DNA of 64,000 nt from contig CP071493.1 of NCBI GenBank assembly GCA_017354895.1, forward strand, positions 2,418,001 through 2,482,000. The letters are read 5' to 3'. Below the pieces are notes generated by a model. That model saw only the letters and a program-made list of their open reading frames with translations, had not been told where the DNA came from and did not search any database. Both the position numbers and the translations under genes were made by a program. This document shows, in pieces, positions 56,798 to 64,000 of this stretch. How positions within the stretch are numbered: the stretch's first letter is position 1; each line of letters starts with the position of its first letter. The stretch is from Podospora comata (Eukaryota; Ascomycota; Sordariomycetes; Sordariales; Podosporaceae).

Positions 56798-57811
56798 TTA
56801 ACGCCCACCACAGTCTCCTTCCCTCCTTCTCAGAAAATGCTCCAAAGAGGTATTATCACTCCTCGCTCCTGCTAACCTCGCCCCCATCTCCTTCTGTAAC
56901 ACTTGGCCTAGAAACTGCTGGAGAAGTGACTCCAGCTCGGAAGTTTTGAATCGATGGTGGTGATTCCTACCGCGTATGGTGCGCAGTCTGGCTTTATTGA
57001 TGGCGTCGGTCTGCTTTCGCCGTTCTTGTTCGGATCGAGGGGGTACTCCGGCAGGTCTATCAGATGGGTCTATCCCGATGATCACAGTCTGCTTCCCGTC
57101 GATTGCTATTGTCCTTCGGTGATCGGGCACAAAGGGTGTGTCCTCGTCATCTGTGTCGTCGTCCACGGCATCCTTTCCATGCTCGGGCACATCCTCCTCA
57201 TCCATCCGACAGTCAGGAACAAACGGCACATCCTCCTCATCCGTCTTGTCCTCTTCGTCCACTTTTCTTTGTGACAGGTGCACCCGCTCCTCCCACCACT
57301 CCTTCCATCCTTCTTCATCAATGCCCGCTTGATCTTGGGGGCCGTGTAGCGGGATGATCCTCTCCCATTGAAACAGCAACTCCTTCAGCCTGTCAATTCT
57401 CCCCGCTACCTGTTCTGCGGCAGATTGCCCCTCATCTGGCGGTACCCAGCCACAGCCATTCTTGAGGGTGAAGAAGTCGTCTAGATCTCGGAGGAGGGTG
57501 CAGGATCTGTTGTGGGGGAAGTAGAGGTTGAGTTCGAGGGGTGCGGTCCTCAGGTTGGAGGGGCTGAGGAGAGTTGAGGGTAGGGAGAGGGAGAAAGCCA
57601 GCGGGAGTGAGAGGAGGGAGTTGTATGTTTGGTGGTGGAGGTGGGTGTGAAGTTGGGGTTTGGATTTTGGTCTGGGGAGGATTGTTGGCGGTGGCGGTGG
57701 CGGTGGCGGCGGCGGTGATGGTGTGGATGATGGCAAGGGAGAGTGTAATAACGGAGAGGGTGGTAAGGGAGGGTAAATTGTGAGTTTTGGTAGGGGAGGG
57801 TGGATTATCAT
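56798..57811 (-). CDS. Unrecognised acidic protein with a Pro-rich N-terminus
   Basis: Open frame of 337 residues. The first 90 residues are extremely Pro/Leu/Ser-rich, including ten Pro in a row, and may not all be translated. From RTAPLELNLYFPHNRSCTLLRDLDDFFTLKNGCGW the sequence looks protein-like, with a helical RIDRLKELLFQWERIIPLHG segment. Then come acidic repeats built on EEDVPFVPDCR / EEDVPEHG / DEDTPFVPDHR and a basic helix (RSEQERRKQTDAINKARLRTIRGRNHHHRF) with a C-terminal helix ELESLLQQFLGQVLQKEM. No family is recognised. The mixed acid/base design suggests a nuclear or protein-binding role, but that is a guess. Coding-strand composition moves from C-rich to G-rich near 57430, as in recognised genes nearby. 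Confidence 0.5.
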   Translation of the reverse strand: MIIHPPLPKLTIYPPLPPSPLLHSPLPSSTPSPPPPPPPPPPTILPRPKSKPQLHTHLHHQTYNSLLSLPLAFSLSLPSTLLSPSNLRTAPLELNLYFPHNRSCTLLRDLDDFFTLKNGCGWVPPDEGQSAAEQVAGRIDRLKELLFQWERIIPLHGPQDQAGIDEEGWKEWWEERVHLSQRKVDEEDKTDEEDVPFVPDCRMDEEDVPEHGKDAVDDDTDDEDTPFVPDHRRTIAIDGKQTVIIGIDPSDRPAGVPPRSEQERRKQTDAINKARLRTIRGRNHHHRFKTSELESLLQQFLGQVLQKEMGARLAGARSDNTSLEHFLRRREGDCGGR

Positions 57812-59463
57812 GTTTGGTTGCTGTTACGGACGAGTACTGGAAATAAAAATAACAAAGGTCAGCTCTGTATGAGGTGACTAGGTAAGGAGGCAGCTCAGCC
57901 TTATAAGAACAGCAAGTGGCTTCAGGAGCCTCACTCGAGAAACACAGAGGCAGAGGTAAACGAGCGGACGATCTCAAACCGATCAGGCAAACAACGCCCG
58001 CGAAAGAGATACAGATTGGGGAATAAGATGGGCATTGTTGATCGCTATTTGCTGAAAACGAAGAAAAGCAGCTCGTGACTCGAGCCTCCAGACCCGTAAG
58101 GCTGATCTGGAATGAGGACGCAATCTTTAAAGTTCTCACCTGAAACACAGAACGAACGGTGAACAGCTGGCGGTATATTGTCAGCCAACAACGTCGGCAG
58201 ATGCATTGTCGGCTATCATTGCCACTCGGAGCGGTGTTATACGGCGACGTATCAAAGCCGTTCCCGGCGGTGTGGTTGACGGATGCCTCCGCAGCGTGCA
58301 GTGGTGGAGAGGGTCACTTGTACTGCGGTGAGAGGCTGAGGCAAGCTGGGGTGGGGAGCTGCCTCGTTTCAGGTGCTGAGTTACACGAACCGTCAAAGAG
58401 GCATTGGAATTATCGAGAGGGGTTAAGTATTTTCGTGAGGCTTGAAGGTGTTGGTGATATCATCTGCGGGGCATACGGATACAAATCCCGCCAGGATGTC
58501 AAGCTCGTCACTCGAACCCCAAGCCTTGGGCAAAGGTCCAGACTGGTCGTTGAATCGCATCTCTTGGCGGATTCCAGTTCGACATGAGTGCCAAGTCATC
58601 CTAACCCTCTTCAGGATGAAGCTGTCATCCGAAACGTCAATCCCTGCTTCCAATGTGGGGCTGGTGCTCATCCTGAAACGAAACGGGTTGCGGGGCATCC
58701 ACAAGAGACTTGATAATAAGTAGCATGAAGTTTGTCTTTCTCTGACAAACTGCAACCCGTGAGTCAACTGGTGATAAAAAGGTGGACTGAAGTGGATGAG
58801 ATACCATAATATCGATGTCCTTTATGTAAAAATAAGACGGCACAAACCGAGGGGCAAGCCATATATTTGATATGTAGACGTAAAATGCGGGGTCATCCTT
58901 CCTGGCTTAGACACTTACACATTTGCCGTGTCAACCAGGAAGCGAGTAAACAAAACACCGCGACACGCATGAACAACAATAACCCATTGGAATCATGATG
59001 GCCCCTGACAATTTCCTAAACCAGACTTGACTGGCAACGCGTCGAACTTCACGCGCGGTGCAGCTTGTGGATGGGATGGGGAGGTAAGGTGGGGAGGAGG
59101 CACCAAAGCTTATGGCAATACGGACTACGGAGTGTACATAGCCTGGAGTTACACAACCCACCACACCATGAACTGTTTAAATAGGCATTTTCAATTGGCT
59201 ACCTAGCATCTTTGACCCCCCTCCCCGAGCTTTTGACATCTTCCATCTGTTGTCGACGAGGTGCCTGCCAAGACATTGAAGTGCCCCTTCCCTGTGCATT
59301 CACCCTGCACTTTCCTGCATCCTGGAATCCTGGCCTTCCCACGTTCGGGACCCGCTCCCTTTATTTTCGACTCTTTTGGTCTCTGTTGGCTTCTTCTCTC
59401 CCAAACACCTCATCCTCTTTGCATCCACATTTCTTTCCAATCGACGCGTCCCAATCAGCAAAT
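57812..59463. promoter_or_regulatory. Divergent promoter region, hypothetical/NTF2-like gene
   Basis: 1.65 kb with no supported gene; TTTAAATAG at 59176-59184 lies 280 nt before the NTF2-like start and could be its TATA element. The frame at 58159-58587 has no family features. Confidence 0.35.
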
Positions 59464-61167
59464 ATGGCGCTTCAGGCTGCGTACAAGCAGTTTCTAGCTG
59501 CACCAACCCCGACTGTGCTCGCGCAAGACGCGTCTCTGCACTACATTACCTCGACGACGAGCTTCAACGGTCCCGATAGCATTATCAAGCACTTTTCGAC
59601 CTTCCGCAACCAGAGCAAGAAGAAGAAGGAAGACGTGCTTTTCGTCATCGAGGGGCAGAACGCCGTGGTCCTGGAGGCTGAGCTTGTCATCGAATTTATT
59701 TCCAGCGGCGGCCCGTATCTGCCTGGGTTGGACGACAACTTCCTTGCCGACCGGACTGTGTCTTTTGCCGTTACCCACATCGTCTTGTTCGATGCCGACG
59801 GCAAGATTCTCCAGATCCGCCAGAACTGGGACCAAGGGTCGCTGCTGAAGCAACTCGACGTTATTGGCAAGTCGGGGCGCAACTGGCCCATTCGCGATGG
59901 CAAGGACCAGGTCAGCTTGATTGCGAAATGCGTCAAGGGAGGCGGAGCTCCTGGGTTTACTACTGATCTTCCCATGCATAACCGCACCAAGTCGACCAAC
60001 CCTCTCCGCGATCCTCACGCCTCCTTGGCTTTGTTCGCCCCGCGCGAGGAGCAGGAAGAGGTTACCGTCGTCTCTCCCTATGCTGGCCGCAGACCTACCC
60101 AGCGTTCCTTTACCGAAATTCTGGGCGATGAGCCTGAGGAGCCCGCTTCCCCCAGCAACGGCCGCGAGCGTTCTGTGTCTCCAAGCAAGGCCAAGGCCGG
60201 GGTTAGCAAGAACTTCCAAGCTGTCCGCCTTTTTGACCGCGACGATGGTACCGTCGAGGCCGACACGCCCGAGAACGGCAGATCGCCCGAACGTGTCATC
60301 CGCCCGAACCCAAAGAAGTACCAACACTTCGACTTTGATGACGGCCACTCTCAGGAGGCCCCGAAGCCCGCTCCTGCTCCCGCAAAGAGCTCCAAGCATG
60401 GTGCTTCGTGGGGCTTTGAGGACTTCGTAACGCCACAAAAGCCGACAGCATCCCGCACCTTGCACAAGGCCCGGGAAGCTCGCAATTGGTCTACTGAAGA
60501 TGCCATTACTGAGGAGCAACCTGCCCCCAAGGCCCAGCAGGCCAAGGGCCGCATTACTGCCGAGTCTCACTTTGACTTTGTCGACGACGGTGAGACGCCA
60601 GCTGGCGGTCGGTTCCGCGGCCCACCCCGTGGTAGGGGTCAGAATGAAGGGCAGCACCTCTACGAAATGAACCTGTACAAGGAGGACGGCAGTGCGCCGA
60701 CCCCAGGTCCTGCTCCTCTCGGCAATATTACAAACCAAGCCGGACGCCACAAGTCATTCGATCCTCACTTTGAGATGACGGACGAGTCTCCTCGGGATAG
60801 CAACGACGGCAAAGACAAGGCTGAGAAGCTCGGTGATGACAGGAAGAAGGCAGTGCGCATGATGGAGAGCAACTGGGAGACCTATGATGTTTCGCCCGCT
60901 GCCCTGAAGGAGAACAACAACCCCAATGGCAAGACGAGAGGAATTGTCACAGCCGGTGATGGCATGGGCAATAAGAAGGGCGGTTGGGGCTTGGCCGAGA
61001 AGAAAGAGCGCGGTATCAACACTGCTGGCGACGGGATGGGTGGCAGAAAGGGTGCTGGCCGCGGGTGGGCGCTGGGTGACGAGAGCGACGAGGACGCGCC
61101 AACTCAGCCCCAGAAAAAGGGCGGCCGCGGGCCTCCTGCCAAGGCGGAGAGCTTCTGGGACTTTTAA
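59464..61167 (+). CDS. NTF2-like domain protein with disordered motif-rich tail
   Basis: 567 residues, one exon; the ATG at 59464 (AATATGG) is preferred over an upstream in-frame ATG at 59212 because the conserved-looking domain starts there. Residues 1-155 resemble an NTF2-like cone fold: MALQAAYKQFLAAPTPTVLAQDASLHYITS, a beta-rich ADRTVSFAVTHIVLFDADGKILQIRQNWDQGSLL and RNWPIRDGKDQ. The rest is disordered with spaced short motifs: HFDFDDG (about 289), HFDFVDDGETP (about 368) and HFEMTDESP (about 434); two TAGDGMG..KG copies (near 494 and 518); an RGPPRGRG patch; and a final SFWDF. The pattern suggests an RNA- or protein-binding scaffold; a role in nuclear transport is not shown. Good codon bias. 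Confidence 0.78.
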   Translation: MALQAAYKQFLAAPTPTVLAQDASLHYITSTTSFNGPDSIIKHFSTFRNQSKKKKEDVLFVIEGQNAVVLEAELVIEFISSGGPYLPGLDDNFLADRTVSFAVTHIVLFDADGKILQIRQNWDQGSLLKQLDVIGKSGRNWPIRDGKDQVSLIAKCVKGGGAPGFTTDLPMHNRTKSTNPLRDPHASLALFAPREEQEEVTVVSPYAGRRPTQRSFTEILGDEPEEPASPSNGRERSVSPSKAKAGVSKNFQAVRLFDRDDGTVEADTPENGRSPERVIRPNPKKYQHFDFDDGHSQEAPKPAPAPAKSSKHGASWGFEDFVTPQKPTASRTLHKAREARNWSTEDAITEEQPAPKAQQAKGRITAESHFDFVDDGETPAGGRFRGPPRGRGQNEGQHLYEMNLYKEDGSAPTPGPAPLGNITNQAGRHKSFDPHFEMTDESPRDSNDGKDKAEKLGDDRKKAVRMMESNWETYDVSPAALKENNNPNGKTRGIVTAGDGMGNKKGGWGLAEKKERGINTAGDGMGGRKGAGRGWALGDESDEDAPTQPQKKGGRGPPAKAESFWDF

Positions 61168-61789
61168 GAACGGATTTCGCATTTTTTTGATCATGATCAG
61201 TCCACTTTCATGACAAGAAAGACAGCTTGTACATCTACTGGGAGGTCCTTTTTACAGAGCATGCTCTGTTTCTTTTTTCTGTGTGAGGCTCGTCGATGTT
61301 TCCTGGGCGTTTTTGCCAGTTGACGGAGTATCAAGAGCGTGGAGGGAAGGGTTATAAAAATGGAACCCTGGGATTTTTATGTTATGATTGATTGTTGTTA
61401 TGCTTTAACTGGCCTGGATGAGGATAGGAAGAAGGAACAGGGATATGTTTGTTAGGTTACCAGGTAGTGTAAACTGATTTCAACCGAAGAGAGACTTTTA
61501 CTTGACTTGCCGGTGATGTTTTCTCTCAGGGCTAATGGCGTGCTGTTGCGAACTTGTTCAGATCAGTCTATAGACTATCTGCCACAACTAAGGAGAAGTT
61601 TCAGAAATTTGGGTTTGAGCAATTCGAAGTGTCTTTGAATGCTATATATTAAAAATAATCCAGCCACCCTCTTGAAAAGAGAACAACCCGCCATGTGTAA
61701 AATAACGTCAGGTTTTTATACGCGAGGCGCGAGCATCATATATCTCATTCCCCCTCACGCTCGCTGTCCTTTGCCCTTTCCTTTCTATA
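61168..61789. other. Convergent 3' region, NTF2-like/permease
   Basis: 622 bases between convergent stops, T-rich near the left gene; no gene is recognised. Confidence 0.4.
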
Positions 61790-63970
61790 TCAACACAAAT
61801 ACCTATAAACCCTCTTCCACCTCAACATCCCTCTCAACTCCCTCTCTCTCTCCCACTCCAACTCCTGCTTCGTCGACAACGAAAAAACAGGCAAACCCCT
61901 TGCCCTCGCACCACCACCACCAGCAGCAGAATGACTGTTCCAGTATACCACCCCTGCCCTCCTCCTCCCCGTATCAAGATCGATATCCTCCAGCCTCACC
62001 ACCTTGGTCCTAAACCAGATCTTGTATCCCGCCCAGAAGAGGACAATGATCGGCACGCAACTGCACTGCAAAAAAAAGTTGTGCACCACGTCGCCCTGGT
62101 TGTTGATCGTCACCCCGCTGCCGTTTCCCGTCGGGGCAGTCGGGACGACGCGGTGGGCTCCTTCGGGTGTGGTGGAAAACTTGTCGACCGCGTTTGGGTC
62201 GGGGAGAGTAGGGGGGATGGGCCAGGCGGCCGTCCAAAACTGGGCGATGAGCACCAATATGTTGAGGAACAGTCCGATCCAGGAGCCGGTTACACCTGCC
62301 TGGGAGAGGTAGGAGAGTTCGTCGAGTGAGCGCCCCTGGACGGCCCAGGCTTTCCGGAAGCGGATGTGCGCCAGGCAGATGGAGGCCCATGTGAAGATTG
62401 AGGAGAGTCCGGTGACGGCCAGGAGCCAGTTGAGCACCTCGGAGGGTTGGTCCAGGTCGGCTAGGTACCCCAGTAGGCCAAAGGCGCTGACGATGAGGAT
62501 TGATATAAGGGGACGCCCGCGGCGGTCGACGTACCCGAATATTTTAGGAGCTTGTCCCTGATCTGCGAGAGCGGCCAACGTCCGGGAGGAGCCGAACACG
62601 GCCGAGTTGCCCACGGATACCACCGCCACGAGGATCACCGCGTTCATGATACCAGGGAGGATGGCGATGCCAGCTGATTCGATCGCGATGACAAAAGGGG
62701 AGGAGGACGCATCGGCAAAAGATTCCGCTCCCAAGAGATCGGGGTGGTTGTAGGGAACCAAAAGTCCCACAAGCGCGAGAGAGATGAGATAAAACAGTGT
62801 GATCCGCCAAAAGACCTGCTTGATAGCCGTGGGGAGCGATTTCCTCGGGTTGACCGCTTCTGCAGCCGCCAAACCAACCAACTCGATCCCCGTAAAGGCA
62901 AACGCCGCCGTGACGAAGATGGTGCAGAACCCCTTGAACCCATTGTTGAACGCGCCGGGATCTTTCCAAAACCTCCCTCCTATGTAGCCCTCGTCGGGGA
63001 ACCCGCCAATGTTGATGACACATCCCAAGAGGACAAACCCTATAAGGGCGATGACTTTCAGGATGGAGAAACAGAACTCTGCTTCGCCGTACCCTCTGAC
63101 GCCGACGAGGTTTATCACCACGATGGCGACGAGGAAGACTGTGACAAAGATGGATCGGTGGATGTCCTCCCTCCAGTAGTTGACCGTCATGCTTCCCGCA
63201 ATGATCTCAAGCGGCAGACAAACCAGCCACTGGAGGGCGTAATTCCACCCCATCGAGAATCCCAGGGCCGGATCGAGGAAGCGGGTCGAGTAAGCCGAGA
63301 AACTGCCAGCGACGGGGAAGGCGACGGCGAGCTCGCCGAGCGCTTGCATGGTGCAGTAGAGCATGCCGCCGATGAAGGCATATGCCAACAGCATCGAGGC
63401 CGGGCCGCCAGCAGTGAGCGTCGAGCCCGACGCGACAAAGAGGCCGGTTCCTGTTGCCCATCACACATTAGCCCCTGTTCTATTTTTAAACAACAACAAA
63501 AGAGAAACCATACCAACCGTCCCCCCCAAAGCAATCATCTGCAAATGCCTCCCCTTCAGCTCCCTCGAAAGCTGCGTATTCGCCGTGTTGAGGTTAGCAG
63601 CGTGCAAATCAAAGTAATGGCCTCCGATATGCCTCTCCTTCTCCTCTCTACTACTACTACCACCACCACCACTATTACCACCTCCTCGCGAGCTAACCCC
63701 TGCTATCGTCGACGACAGTTTACTGCTTCCCACGCCGTGAACCACCGTTGCGGGTGTGATCCTCCTTTCGGGATCCCTCCGAAAGGAGTTAACCCAGTTC
63801 TGTACATAGTGCGAAGGTGTGTGCGAGTGGGCGGTGGTGCTTTTGCTGTCGTCGTCGTCGTCTTCGGGGTAGCTAGAGAGGAAGTCACGGCGGAGGAGGC
63901 TGCTGCGTTGGCCACCGCTTGTGTTGAGCGTTGTGGCGGTGGAGGGGTGTGGAGTGTTTGGTTTTGACAT
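61790..63970 (-). CDS. Amino-acid permease (YAT family)
   Basis: Plasma-membrane amino-acid/H+ symporter of the fungal APC/YAT family. Exons 63514-63970 and 61790-63450 with a 63-nt intron (GTATGG..ACAG), 705 residues. The N-terminal cytosolic part is about 150 residues, with DDDDD and Gly/Ser-rich runs. The family signature follows: [47 protein letters not shown], spanning the splice, then MQALGELAVAFPVAGSFSAYSTRFLDPALGFSMGWNYALQWL, FTGIELVGLAAAEAVNPRKSLPTAIKQVFWRI, GNSAVFGSSRTLAALADQGQAPKIFGYVDRRGRP and WASICLAHIRFRKAWAVQGRSLDEL. A distinctive hydrophilic insert (PTGNGSGVTINNQGDVVHN) precedes the last helix pair. The C-terminal tail reads VRLEDIDLDTGRR. Substrate range is unknown; general or dicarboxylic amino acids are possible. 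Confidence 0.92.
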
Positions 63971-64000
63971 TTCTTAGGTATATAAGGATATTAAAAGCCA
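63971..64000 (-). promoter_or_regulatory. Start of the permease upstream region
   Basis: Only 30 bases upstream of the permease start codon remain before the window edge; nothing further can be said. Confidence 0.3.

Noticed and set aside
58505-58520. Reverse-strand GGGGTTCGAGTG resembling a B box
   Set aside because: No cloverleaf could be drawn from the neighbouring bases.
59494-60750. 418-codon minus-strand frame
   Set aside because: It is antisense to the NTF2-like gene, whose frame has the better start context, codon bias and domain content; no family features on the minus strand.
62744-63967. 407-codon plus-strand frame
   Set aside because: It is antisense to the amino-acid permease, whose identity is certain, and it runs across the permease intron.
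1-64000. CRISPR arrays, rRNA, LTR or DNA transposons, virus-like elements
   Set aside because: No direct-repeat arrays with spacers, no reverse transcriptase, integrase, transposase or capsid-like frames, and no long terminal or inverted repeats were seen by eye.

Overview
This is a gene-dense stretch of a filamentous ascomycete nuclear genome. Introns are short (about 45-90 nt, GT..AG, often with a CTAAC/CTGAC branch site), intergenic gaps are 0.1-2.4 kb, and the gene content is typical of Pezizomycotina. The protein families look most like Sordariomycetes, perhaps Sordariales; that is from memory of the families, not from a search. No rRNA, convincing tRNA, CRISPR array, virus-like element or transposon was found.

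Layout. 0.2-14.6 kb holds eight housekeeping genes on strictly alternating strands: RUB1/NEDD8 (+), elongin A (-), THO subunit 7 (+), tubulin cofactor A (-), SERCA Ca2+-ATPase (+), proteasome beta-3 (-), a TUG/UBX4 protein (+) and ribosomal eL36 (-). 16.5-23 kb has a small secreted protein, a secreted class-3 lipase and a 14-3-3 protein, all (+). 24-32.6 kb has one or two unrecognised (-) genes and a synaptojanin-like SAC/5-phosphatase (-). 34-42.5 kb has PRP39 (+), cytochrome c peroxidase (+), a peroxisomal (SKL-ended) 4CL-like acyl-CoA ligase (+) and ATP11 (-). 43.7-51 kb is accessory in character: a small secreted protein (+), a NACHT-ankyrin NLR-type protein (+) and an MFS transporter (-). 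53-64 kb has a hybrid C2H2/Zn2Cys6 transcription factor (+), an unrecognised acidic protein (-), an NTF2-like disordered protein (+) and an amino-acid permease (-).

The genes do not form an obvious pathway cluster. Three local groupings may matter: the secreted-protein/NLR pair at 43.8-48.6 kb, the divergent transcription factor/MFS pair sharing a 2.2-kb upstream region, and the ATP11 upstream region with a perfect CRE palindrome and a telomere-like repeat.

The most unusual signals are: (1) a repeated compositional pattern in which many coding strands are C-rich at their 5' end and switch to G-rich at their 3' end; (2) unusual exon structures (an ATG alone as exon 1 plus a 19-nt exon in PUP3, an 8-nt exon in 14-3-3, an 11-nt first exon in RUB1, a 408-nt intron in PRP39, and stop-free 3n introns in PRP39 and CCP1); and (3) an NLR whose last conserved-looking segment continues in another frame. 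I found no clearly new multi-gene system. All splice models were inferred by eye from splice signals and family conservation.
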